Assembly (NCBI RefSeq): GCF_001625195.1
Contig: NC_054391.1
Location: forward strand, 4,661,157-4,725,156
Length of the DNA: 64,000 nt
DNA from: Drechmeria coniospora
Taxonomy: Eukaryota > Ascomycota > Sordariomycetes > Hypocreales > Ophiocordycipitaceae
Direction of reading: 5' to 3'
The translations under genes and the position numbers were made by a program. The notes under the pieces are model-generated. The model saw only the letters and a program-made list of their open reading frames with translations, made no database searches and was not told the DNA's origin. Below, piece by piece: positions 35,463 to 46,093 of the stretch; positions within the stretch are counted from its first letter, which is position 1; every line of letters begins with the position of its first letter.

Positions 35463-36211
35463 ATCCAGATCTGCTCGCTCGCCGTTAGTTGCTGTTCGCC
35501 GTCCAACACTGATTCTCGCATGTTCTGGCGCGGTAAGATGGGGCCCGTTACTTACTCAGAGACATCTTGGCGAAAAACTGTCCGCAGATCTGACTCTACA
35601 AATGAAGTACGGTTGGGGGACTGCGGTGGCAGGAAGTTGTGCCCAGAATGCGGAATTGGGCTGCTGCTGGAAGCTCTTCGTCGTCACGGCCGAATTTTGG
35701 AGATTGTTGCCATAAGCTGGGCTGCTGAAAAGCAGGGCGGCGACGGAAAATACAAAGTCCGATAGTCCCCTATTGACAATTGTTCCTAGCTCCTCCAGTA
35801 TTATTACTCAGCCTAGCTCCGCTGGGTGTGTACATTATTAAGTATCGCTGTACGGAGTACTCCGTAGTTGCCCCTCTATGACAGCAACGACTGTTACCTG
35901 TGCCCCTCACCATGATTCTTCAACCTCCAACAGCTGTTCCACGTCCTTTGCCTTGCCATTATACTCTGCACCAAGAAGCAAGATAGCGCGGTAGGCGGAA
36001 ACGCATATCAGAAGATCAGTCTACTCCATCACTCTCGTCCCAACAACTGGTTGCATTCGCTCCCCTGTCCTGGGTCAATTCGCCACGAACATCCATCCTC
36101 CCATCCACCATACCTCCTACGTTTTCGTCGTCCTAGACAACGACATTTTGCCTGGGCAGCGTGGCCTTGTTTCGTTTCCTACGTTCTGCAAGGAACCTTG
36201 AGCTTGTCACA
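35463..36211. promoter_or_regulatory. Divergent CCT5 / HBS1 intergenic promoter region
   Basis: About 750 bp separate the two start codons, so both genes are probably driven from here. The only striking element is a perfect 16-bp palindrome at 35851-35866. No TATA box could be assigned with confidence. The part next to HBS1 (36050-36150) is CT-rich, typical of fungal 5' leaders. Confidence 0.6.
35851..35866. promoter_or_regulatory. Perfect palindrome TACGGAGTACTCCGTA (CGG-N6-CCG)
   Basis: The 16-mer is its own reverse complement and contains inverted CGG triplets spaced by six bases, the half-site arrangement used by some Zn(II)2Cys6 fungal regulators such as yeast Ppr1. It sits ~390 bp from the CCT5 start and ~345 bp from the HBS1 start. 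Half-sites are dispersed across the whole window, so regulatory function is inference. Confidence 0.45.
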
Positions 36212-38785
36212 ATGCCTGTCACCACCTACACCGAGGACGACCTTGTCGATTACGATGAGTTTGACGAGGAGGATGAGGAGGATGGCATGAGTCCCGAGGA
36301 CAGGGTTGCTATGAGCAACGCTACAGCTGAAGTCAAAAAGGCCTTGGGGAGCGACACTATCAAGGTCACCAACACTCAAATTCAGGAGGCGTTGTGGCAC
36401 TATTACTACGATGTCGACAAATCAGTCGCCTATTTGAACAGAACATTCATCGCACCGCCACAAAAATCGACACCGAAGAAGACTTCAGAGGGTAAGTCGG
36501 ATGAATTCTTCTTTTCTGACACGCTCGGTCTGTTTGTGAGAAGCGCTTGGGCAGGTCGAGGGCCGGCAGGGCATCGCAGCGATCGAGCATGCGAAATGAG
36601 GTCTCGAGACTCGGGGGCCTCGGCTGTCTCCTTGCAAGCGCAATTCAGCGATATGCCTTGGATGAATGTGCCCCATGACCGGAAAGCCAATCTTATACCA
36701 CCTAGTCGACCCAGGGGTGGCCTGCTAGGAGGCAGCGAAGGCGCGCAAAAGATGTCCAAGCTGCAGGCCCTCGCCGCCTCCAGGAAGAAGAAGATTGAGG
36801 AGAAGAAGGGGTTGGGAAATGCCTCCTTCCCGGAGAGAAGCATGAAGCGACTCTCGTTGTCAGAGCACGCCGGCAAGGGCTTTGCAGACCCATCACCAAG
36901 TCCAACCAAGCGGCAAAAGAATGCGGAAACAGCGGCTCTTCCATCCCACAAACGTGACTTGGCCCCCGATAGTGCTTCGAAGGCCCAAAGTCAGCAACTG
37001 GGAGCTGCCCAAGTGTCAGCAACCCACCCAGGGGCCGCTGCCGCCTTCACGGACTCGCCTCTCTCGTCAACACGTGCCACCGCGGACGTTCTCGTTTCGA
37101 AGCCCGCGCCCTCTGCTTTTGCTCAAACGCTCTTCGGTGATGCCTCAGATGCCCGTCAAACAAACAGGCCAGAGGTGTTTGCAATGCCATACGCCATGTC
37201 CTCTGCATTCCTCGTCGACGCCTTCTCCCAGCCCAGCCCAGACGACATTGTTCTCGCAGCGCAAGCGCAAGGTTCGAATTTTGCAAGGCGATAAATGAGC
37301 TAATCTAATGTATGGTTCAGCGGGGAAGAAGGTAGCGCCAGCGCAGAAAGCCTCTGCGAAGAAGACGCCATCCAAAGCCGCCAGCAAGGAGGAAGAGGTC
37401 TCGACCGATGTCTCAAATCTCAAAATCAACGATGCCCCTCCACCCAAGAGCAAAGGTCTCGACGTTGTCAAGGAATTCGAGAATAGCAACAGCAAGAAAA
37501 GCGTGAGCTTTGTCGTTGTTGGTGAGCGCTAGTCACCTTGTCCGGTCTGGCTCGGCACTAATAACGACGCACAGGTCATGTTGATGCGGGAAAGAGCACG
37601 CTGATGGGCCGTCTGCTTGTGGAGCTCAAGTTGGTAGAGCAGCGAACGGTGGACAAGTACCGAAGGCAGGCAGAGAAGTCCGGCAAACAATCTTTTGCCC
37701 TGGCTTGGGTCATGGACCAGGGTAGCGAAGAGCGGGACCGAGGCGTAACGATCGACATCGCGACCAATCACTTCGAGACACCGACAACAAAGTTCACCAT
37801 ATTGGATGCCCCGGGACATCGGGACTTTGTGCCAAACATGATCGCGGGTGCCAGTCAGGCTGATTTTGCCATCCTCGTCATCGACGCCAACACGGGAGCG
37901 TACGAGAGGGGTCTCAAGGGACAAACACGAGAGCACGTCTTGCTTCTGCGGAGCTTAGGGGTGCAGCGACTAGTCGTTGCGGTGAACAAGCTTGATATGG
38001 TCGCTTGGTCCCAGGACCGTTTCCAAGAGATTTCGGAGCAGGTCACCGGTTTCTTGACCGGGCTGGGCTTCCAGGACAAATTCGTCACCTTCGTTCCCAT
38101 TTCGGGGCTGAACGGAGACAACATTGCAAGCAAGATTGAGGACACAGCCGCGTCATGGTATAAGGGTTCTACGCTACTGGAGGCGCTCGAGGAATCAGCC
38201 CCGGCTACGGCACGAGCTGTTGAGAAACCATTTCGTATGGCCATTTCCGAAGTCTTCCGCTCTCAGCTAGGCACGACGACACTTGCGGGCCGCATCGACT
38301 CTGGCACCGTCCAGATTGGGGATAAGATTCTCGTCCAACCCAGCGGAGAGTCGGCCTATGTCAAGTCCATCATGGTCGATACGGCCGCTCAGGACTGGGC
38401 GGTGGCTGGTCAGAGCGTGAGCGTTGCCTTGACGAACATCGACCCCATCCACATCAGAGTTGGTGACATCATCTGCGAGACGACCAATCCAATCCTGTGC
38501 GGGGATACCTTCACTATGAAAGCGATGGCATTCGACCATGTCATGCCCATGCCGGTCGATCTTCACCGAGGAAGACTGCATGCTCCAGGCCAGATACAAT
38601 CAATCATCGCAACCATCGATAAGGTCACGGGGGCGACGATCAAGAGGAAGCCCAAGGTGGTCCAACCAGGCGGCGTGGCTCGTTTGGTCATTCAGCTGGC
38701 GTCCAAAGTGCCGTTGGAAGCAGGCCAGCGAGTCGTCATCCGGAGTGGGGGGGAAACGATAGCGGCTGGGCTGCTAGAGTCGTAA
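36212..38785 (+). CDS. HBS1: HBS1, ribosome-rescue translational GTPase
   Basis: Partner of Dom34/Pelota; splits stalled ribosomes in no-go and non-stop mRNA decay. Exons 36212-36491, 36555-37271, 37321-37521 and 37575-38785 give 802 residues with all junctions in phase. An acidic N-terminus is followed by the HBS1-specific domain (IQEALWHYYYDVDKSVAYL, about residues 55-75), which separates it from Sup35/eRF3 and EF1A. A disordered linker contains the conserved patch FSDMPWMNVPHDRK. The GTPase motifs are GHVDAGKST (G1, residues 400-408, built across the last intron), DRGVTID (G2), DAPGH (G3), NKLD (G4) and PISGLNG (G5 region), followed by two EF-Tu-like beta-barrel domains. Intron 1 has in-phase acceptors before 36555, 36570 and 36639; the shortest intron (63 bp) was chosen. 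Divergent from CCT5. Confidence 0.92.
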
Positions 38786-39867
38786 TGACTCATCTTTCAA
38801 GAGCGAAATGTCAGTCAACATGTACTCCGTACAGCGTAGAGAAAGTACTTAACAAAAACAGATGGCCAGTCACGCTCCAACCACATACCTCATTGCATGT
38901 ATTTACAGTGACGCTGTACAGTACTCTGCACAAGCGAGGCAGAACGTTCTGGAAACGCTTCTTAGTGGCCTCCACTCAGCTGCCAGAGTGGCACCTGGCT
39001 TCCGTGTTAATTTGACAACTCGGGCGCTTGTGTGGCGCCATCAGGCAGGAAATCGGAGGATGAATTGCGTCGCCATTTGTAGACGTGTTCGAATGCAGGT
39101 GTAGGTGTCCAGACAATGGTGCATGAGTTTCATGCTCACGGTCATTACTTTGTCGGCTGAGAGCCAACAAAAAAAGATTGTATCTTGCTCTGAGACGGCA
39201 CTAATTGCCACTGCACTCATAGAACCGTCTGGTGCTTTCTGCATGGCCACAACCCTGGCCCTGCACTTACTCGGGTATTCGCTGGCTGTTCGCTAACGAT
39301 TGAACTGTACTGTGCTGTAGGGGCACGGTGGGACGCCAGCAGGATGTGAACGGGCGAACAGCCCAGATTACGCAGCTTTGGACATCAAGTGCTCCGGTAC
39401 GTAGGATGAAGCCGCTGGATCGAAACCACACTGTGCATTAGTCATGGTTTACAGCCACCTTCGTGGCGTTAGCTGACAGATTTATCCCTCCGGGCCCAGC
39501 GTTAGCACAGTAACCGAACAAGGGGACCCTGGTCCGGCATGGCCAAAGTGACTTCCACGGAGCTAGCGTGGGGCCAGGACCTTGCCTAACGTGAAATCTG
39601 GCCTTTTTTCTGCACAGGACACCTTGGCCCTGCTGGAACCTGGGACGACCTTCAAAAGCGATCTCTTCGTCCAGCAACCTTAAACCTTCCTCTTACCACT
39701 TCACCTCTCCGGAACCCATTCCCTGGTGAACGCGCACAGGTTTGAGGACCGAAGTGTCACCCCCTACTGCGTTGGATTGCCAGCACTTCCATTCCCTTTT
39801 CCATTGCCCCCTTTGCTTTCTCTTCCTTCATTGCGGCCAACAAACCGCCGCTCTCACACCTGCCACG
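38786..39867. other. HBS1 3' flank and BiP promoter
   Basis: About 1.1 kb without a gene. It begins with the HBS1 3' flank, contains GTACTCCGTAC at 38822-38832, and ends in a CT-rich leader (39780-39860) upstream of the BiP start. One CAGCGTTAG at about 39497 resembles the yeast UPR core CAGCGTG with one mismatch; it is too weak to call. Confidence 0.6.
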
Positions 39868-42101
39868 ATGGCTCGCTCACGGAGCTCGCTGGCTTTGGGC
39901 CTTGGGCTGCTCTGTTGGATCACTTGCCTCTTCGCCCCTCTGGCATTCGTCCAGAACGTCCACGCAGATGATTCTGTCGAGAACTATGGTACTGTCATCG
40001 GCATCGTGAGTAGCTCCCATCTTCGGACCCCCAGCACCACTGCTTTCCTGTCTTCTGACAGCGTGGCAACTAGGATCTGGGAACCACATACAGCTGTGTC
40101 GGTGTGATGCAGAAGGGAAAAGTCGAGATTCTTGTCAATGATCAGGGTCACCGAATCACTCCTTCCTACGTTGCCTTTACCGATGATGAACGTCTCGTCG
40201 GCGACTCCGCCAAGAACCAGGCTGCGGCCAACCCCACAAACACCATCTTTGACATCAAGTAAGCCCGTCCAGATTCTGACGCGCGATCGTGCTCGGTTGC
40301 TGATTCGGTACTCGCAGGCGTCTCATTGGCCGCAAGTTTGCCGACGAGCATGTCCAGAGCGACATCAAGCACTTCCCCTTCAAGGTTATCAACAAGGGCG
40401 GAAAGCCCGTTGTCAAGGTTAATGTCAAGAACGAGGCCAAGGAGCTCACCCCTGAGGAGATTTCTGCCATGATTCTCGGAAAGATGAAGGAGGTTGCCGA
40501 GTCCTACTTGGGCAAGAAGGTCACGCACGCCGTCGTAACTGTTCCCGCCTATTTCAATGTAAGTCTCGTCGCAACCACACAGACTGTATAGGGTCAAGGC
40601 TGACAACCACGCAGGACAATCAGAGACAGGCCACCAAGGACGCCGGTATCATTGCCGGCTTGAACGTGCTCCGAATTGTCAATGAGCCCACCGCCGCGGC
40701 CATCGCGTACGGCCTGGACAAGACCGAAGGCGAGCGCCAGATCATCGTCTACGATCTTGGTGGTGGTACCTTTGATGTCTCCCTCCTCTCCATCGACCAG
40801 GGTGTTTTCGAGGTTCTGGCTACTGCTGGTGACACCCACCTGGGTGGTGAGGATTTTGACCAGCGCATCATCAACGAGCTTGCCAAGAAATACAACGACC
40901 AGAACAATGTCGATGTCACCAAGGACCTCAAGGCTATGGGCAAGCTTAAGCGTGAAGCCGAAAAGGCCAAGCGTACCCTCTCGTCCCAGATGAGCACCCG
41001 TATCGAAATTGAGGCTTTCTTCGAGGGCAAGGACTTTTCTGAAGTCCTGACCCGAACCAAGTTCGAGATTCTCAACGCCGACCTCTTCAAGAAGACGATC
41101 AAACCCGTCGAGAAGGTTCTGAAGGATGCCAACGTCAAGAAGAGCGAGATCAACGACATCGTCCTCGTTGGCGGTTCTACCCGTATCCCCAAGGTCCAGG
41201 CTCTGATTGAGGACTTCTTCAAGAAGGCGGCTTCCAAGGGCATCAACCCCGACGAGGCTGTTGCATTCGGTGCCGCCGTGCAGGCCGGCGTTCTTTCTGG
41301 CGAGGAGGGTACCGAGGAGATTGTGCTCATGGACGTCAACCCTCTCACCCTTGGCATCGAGACCACCGGCGGAGTTATGACCAAGCTTATTCCTCGCAAC
41401 ACCCCTATCCCCACTCGCAAGAGCCAGATCTTTTCCACTGCTGCCGATAACCAGCCCGTGGTCCTGATCCAGGTCTTCGAGGGCGAGCGATCCTTGACCA
41501 AGGACAACAACAATCTGGGCAAGTTTGAGCTTACCGGCATCCCCCCCGCTCCTCGCGGCGTTCCCCAGATTGAGGTTTCGTTTGAGCTCGACGCCAACGG
41601 TATCCTCAAGGTGTCCGCTCACGACAAGGGCACTGGCAAGCAAGAGTCCATCACCATCACCAACGACAAGGGCCGTCTCACCCAGGATGAGATTGACCGC
41701 ATGGTCGCTGAGGCTGAGAAGTATGCCGACGAGGACAAGGCTACCCGTGAGCGCATCGAGGCCCGTAACAACCTCGAGAACTACGCTTTCAACCTCAAGA
41801 ACCAGGTCAACGACGCCGACGGCCTCGGTGGCAAGATCGACGATGAGGAGAAGGAGACTGTACGTTGAAGCTATATTCCATCGCAGAAGCACTGATTTGC
41901 TAACACATCGACTAGATTTTGGAGGCTGTCAAGGAGACCACTGAGTGGCTCGAAGCCAACAGCGCCGACGCTACCGCCGAGGACTTCGAGGAGCAAAAGG
42001 AGAAGCTGTCCAATGTTGCCTACCCCATCACCTCCAAGATGTACGGCGACGCTGGTAGCGAGGCCCCTAAGGAGGAGGGTGAATTCCATGACGAACTGTA
42101 A
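39868..42101 (+). CDS. kar2: ER-lumenal Hsp70 chaperone BiP/Kar2
   Basis: Folds and imports secretory proteins and regulates the unfolded-protein response in the ER lumen. Exons 39868-40005, 40074-40258, 40318-40558, 40615-41859 and 41916-42101 give 664 residues, the usual BiP length. All introns are 56-68 bp with GT-AG ends (donors GTGAGT, GTAAGC, GTAAGT, GTACGT). A signal peptide with hydrophobic core [21 protein letters not shown] is followed by the Hsp70 nucleotide-binding motifs [22 protein letters not shown] and [13 protein letters not shown], the substrate-binding domain ([23 protein letters not shown]), a helical lid, and a C-terminal HDEL retrieval signal. The long intron-free fourth exon has strong codon bias, consistent with high expression. 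It follows HBS1 in the same direction with 1.1 kb between. Confidence 0.97.
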
Positions 42102-42544
42102 ATGCATAGATCATTTTTTTCAAAAGCGCAAGAGACGACGCAGTTCTGTTTCGGGCGTAGTGTGTGGATTGCAGCGGATGTGGGCATTTACATCTACATG
42201 AGTCGGGAATGTACTAGAAACAAAGTGAGCTCTTGAACTGTTTGTTGAATCGAGTCGGTGATATATGCATCCTTGACTTGACCCACCGCTTATTCGCGAT
42301 GCTGGATATGGGTTAACACTTGGGACTGCTGCGAGCGAGTCGCACTGGTTTGCAGTAACCCGATTTGGTCACGTGACAACGCGGTGAAATGTCTTGGTCA
42401 TCGCGCTCATGTCGATGCGCGACCAGGGGGCGGGCAAGCCGATGACGCAACCTCCACTAATCCTACAGTTGACGTCCTTCCCATTATCTGGCTCAGGGGA
42501 CCACTGCAGGCCTACATGGTCAATTGCAAACCACTTTTATCGTC
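42102..42544. other. Intergenic: BiP 3' flank and DUF2461 gene promoter
   Basis: 443 bp between two genes on the same strand. No repeat, RNA gene or clear regulatory motif was recognised; the last ~60 bp are presumably the leader of the downstream gene. Confidence 0.6.
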
Positions 42545-43820
42545 ATGGCGCCACGGAAGCGTTCTGCAGCAGCTTTAGCATCAGACCGACGTCGGTCAGG
42601 ACGGCTTGCCAACACGCCAAAGAAGAGCTCTTACTTTGACGACGTCGAAGCCGATGAAGGCGATGGCACGCCTCCAAGGAAGAAGCGCGGGCGACCATCG
42701 AAGAGATCGAAGAGATTGTCGCCGGATACAGAAGATTCTGCTGAGAAGTACCAAGAGGGTAGTGATGGCGATACAGTCGATAATGCCATTGCAGCAGACG
42801 ACGACGATGACGATGCACCACGCAAGGTTGAGATCATACCCCTCATCAAGTTGAGAGATACGGAAGGTGTTGAGTACGAAGGCCGCAAGATTCACAAAAA
42901 CACCACATTGTTTCTCAAGGACTTGAAGGCCAACAACAAGCGCTCATGGCTCAAAGGTGACTCCGCTGTCCACCACCCCTATTGAGGAACATTGCTGATC
43001 TTGAAACAGCCAACGACGACGAGTATAGACGTGCGCTCAAGGACTGGCAATCATTTATCGAGACAACAACCCAGACCATCATTTCCATCGACGAGACTGT
43101 CCCGGACCTACCGGTCAAGGACGTAATCTTTCGCATCCATCGTGACATACGGTTCAGCAAGGACCCAACGCCGTATAAGCCACACTTTTCTGCTGCGTGG
43201 TCTCGCACCGGCCGCAAGGGCCCATACGCTTGCTACTACCTCCACTGCGAGCCTGGCTCCTCTTTTATCGGCGGCGGCCTGTGGCATCCCGAGCCGCAGC
43301 ACGTTCACAAGCTGCGGAGGAGCATCGACCAACATCCTACGCGTTGGAGGAGAGCGCTCAACGCCGAGCCCTTCAAGAGGGTCTTTTTTCCGACCGTTAA
43401 GCCGAGCGCGGGGCATGAGGCGGTGGTGAAGGCATTCGTGCAGAGGAACCAGGAAAATGCGTTGAAAAAGAAGCCGATGGTGCGTTTGATGCATTCAATG
43501 GCCAGGGGCACATGCTAATATAATACCAGGGTTATGATGTCACTCATCCGGATATTGAGCTCCTCAAGCTGCGAAATTTCACCATCGGCACTAGCATCAA
43601 CGTCGACATGCTGTGCAAGAACGATGCGCAAGAAAAGGTCGGCGACGTTGTTGGGGCTCTATCGTCGTTTGTGAGTTTTTCCGAACAAACAGTGGTCGAA
43701 CCTGGAGATGCGCTGACCTCCTTCTTTCAGGTTACATTTCTGAACAGCATCGTTATGCCAGACCCGAATCTGGATGTGGAAGGCAGTAGCGACGAGGAGG
43801 ATGAAGATGATAACAGCTAA
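42545..43820 (+). CDS. DUF2461 (TIGR02453) domain protein
   Basis: Exons 42545-42956, 43010-43479, 43530-43670 and 43731-43820 (introns of 53, 50 and 60 bp, GT-AG, all in phase) give 370 residues. Residues 1-95 are basic and acidic low complexity with nuclear-localisation-like runs (KKRGRPSKRSKR) and an Asp run (ADDDDDDAP). The DUF2461 domain follows: FLKDLKANNKRSWLKAND, then FRIHRDIRFSKDPTPYKPHFSAAW, then YYLHCEPGSSFIGGGLWHP, which are the family's diagnostic blocks. The C-terminus is acidic (SSDEEDEDDNS). The domain is shared by bacteria and fungi and its biochemical role is unknown; the KRGRPSK run looks like an AT-hook, which together with the charged ends suggests a nuclear protein (inference). 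Confidence 0.92.
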
Positions 43821-44064
43821 TGCGTACATTTTACATTTTGCCTTTTCTAAAGGTCTGATATTTTACGCCTAGGATCAGTCTTCTGTATTGGATGGTGAAT
43901 ACGCAAGAAAGATCGTGTGTCTGATATTTTTACGCCTAGTATTCGGATGCTAAATATGCAAGAGTCAAGTTTTGTTTCGGTTTGGCCTTGTCATGCCCTC
44001 GTCTGCAGCGCCCTGGTTTTAACCTGTCATGTCCAACAGAGGTCGGAGTTTGGTTCACCTCATC

Positions 44065-46093
44065 TCAGGTACCGCCGCACAAATTCAGCAACGCGACGCT
44101 CGGATCGTGGTCGCTCGTTTGTCCCGCAAAGTTCTGCCACGTGTTCAGGTGCATGTGCTCAACCTTTGAGCCTGCAGCGAGCGCAGGGCTCACATACAGG
44201 TGGTCGAGCGCCTGGCTGTTCATGTCATACAGGTACGTGTACCGCTCGACGGGATCGAGGCCGACGAGCTCGTCGATGTCGCGGAGGCCCGACTTGGCGG
44301 CGAATACCTGCATGGGCTGCACCTGGGTGAATTCGTTGAAGTCGCCGGCTGCGATGATGCGAGCCTTGGGATCCTTGGCGAGTATCTGCCGGATGAAGTT
44401 CTGCTTCATGTTAGTCGCTGTCGAGTTTGCAGTGGGACGACAGGGTTGGGGCCAGAGGCAACATACCGCAGTGATGGTGGTCTGCTGGGTCCGCCTTTCG
44501 ACGCCCTTGTTCACGGGAGGTCGAGCATCGCCGTGCAATGTCGTCGAACCGCCCTTGCTGCTGAAGTGGACATTGACGGTGAAGAAGGGCTTTCTGGAGC
44601 CCTTGACGGGCTTCCAGGCGGCCGCGATGGGCTTACGGCTATCGTCGAAGGCCTTGTTGGCAGGGTCGATGCGGCCGGGGTTGTACTTAAGCTTGGGCCC
44701 GTCTAGCACCTTGTTGGCATCCAGGCTGCCTCCTTGATTCGGCTTATACAGCTCGACGACGTCGGGTCTATACAGGTAGGCGCAGCGGATGTTCCCACCC
44801 GGCTGTCCACCGTCCTCGCCGTCGACGGGGTCAACCTCGGCCCACTGGTAGACGACGCTCGAGACCTCCTCGATCCCCTGGGTCAGGGTGGCGAGGGTCA
44901 CGTTGGCACTCACAACGCCGTCATCGGTAGGGCCTGAGCCGTCCTGGATCTCCTGTAGGAAGATGAGGTCCGGCAGGAGAAGCTTGTGGACGATCTGGTC
45001 GACGACGCGCGGCATGTGAGCCGAGTCGGGTGCCAGATTCTCGGCGTTGTAGTCGGCGACGGTGATGGCCTTGCAGGTGCCGTCGCCGGAGAAGGAGACG
45101 GCCGAGTAGGTGGCCGAGGCATTCCTCAAGGGCGAGACGCTGGTGAGGGGGAGGACACGGTAGAAGCCGAAAGCGTTGGACACGACGCCGGTGACGTCGC
45201 CGAGGTAGTCGCCCATCTTGGTGTCAATCGGGTTGGAGGAGCCGTCTAGAGGGGTGCCGATGATGACAGTTTCCGGGTTGGCGTCTCGAAGCCGTCAATA
45301 TCAGTCAAAGGCCACCGACGGTGCCGGTGCGGGAACTCACCTCCATCAAGCATCGTGACACCCCCATGGCTGTTGATGCCCGTCACGGCCCAGCTGCCCC
45401 TCACCCAGACGTCACCGTACTTGCTGGGACGACTCGTCTGGTAGACATCCTTGAGAATCACCAGCTCGCCCACCAGGCTCTCCCAAAAGTCGAGGCCGTA
45501 GGTGGCCGGGTCAAGCTTTGGGTTCGCCGCAGACACGGTGTCTACGGCGTTGGGCACGCCGAAGATGCCACCCTTGTCAAGTTTGGAAAAGTCTCTCGTC
45601 GGCGGCGGCAAAGTGTCCTTGCCTATGACGAGGGGCTTGACCTTGTGGCTGGACGAGACGACGACGATGTTCGTCGGGTCAGTGAGCTGAGTGAGATAGA
45701 TGTGCTCGGTTTTGGCCCTGGCCGTGGACGTCAGACGTGAGATCTCTAATATCAACACCGACCATGACTCCCTCTCGTGCCGAAGCTGCTTCTGCTTCTG
45801 GGAACGCACCGGTACTCCTTGACGACGCCGTCTAGGCTCACCAAATCGCCGACCTCGACCTTTTGGGCGGCCGAGCTACCGTAGACGAAGAGCCCCTCGG
45901 AAGTGACAGGGTCATCGTCAGGCTCGGCGCTGCGCAGGTAGATGCCGTTTTTGGACACGGCCGTCACGACACCGGTGACGTCAGTCACGCTCTTTCCATC
46001 GAGCGGCGAGAGAAAGCGATTGCCGTTAATCTCGGCGATGGTAACGGCGGCGGCGGACCCGGCAGCGGCAAGGAAGGACGCAAACGCCTTCAT
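44065..46093 (-). CDS. Secreted endonuclease/exonuclease/phosphatase-fold nuclease
   Basis: Exons on the minus strand: 46093-45810, 45717-45341, 45284-44467 and 44400-44065 give 604 residues. The start begins a good signal peptide (MKAFASFLAAAGSAAAVTIAEI); the frame extends to 46285, but that would bury the signal. Residues ~20-200 resemble the OB-fold-like region of extracellular nucleases (INGNRFLSPLDGKSVTDVTGVVTAV, GLFVYGSS, SLDGVVKEYR). The catalytic domain shows ADYNAENL, LIFLQEIQDGSG, VNVHFSSKGG, IIAAGDFNEF and the terminal SDHDPSVA, i.e. the Asn, Glu, Asp/Asn and Asp-His residues of the Mg-dependent EEP fold. Likely extracellular DNA/RNA degradation for nutrient scavenging. The last intron (44401-44466) has an exact CTAAC branch site; the first acceptor was chosen to keep frame (CAG before 45717). 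Convergent with the DUF2461 gene, 244 bp apart. Confidence 0.9.

Noticed and set aside
35355..35765. 136-codon plus-strand frame in the CCT5-HBS1 spacer
   Set aside because: Overlaps the CCT5 5' exons on the opposite strand and has no recognisable domain.
39490..39505. CAGCGTTAG upstream of BiP as a UPR element
   Set aside because: One mismatch to the yeast core and not part of a longer conserved element; expected often by chance.
40594..41892. 432-codon open frame antisense to the BiP gene
   Set aside because: It mirrors the strong codon bias of the BiP exon on the other strand; its Leu/Val/Gly-rich product matches nothing and it ignores the BiP intron structure.
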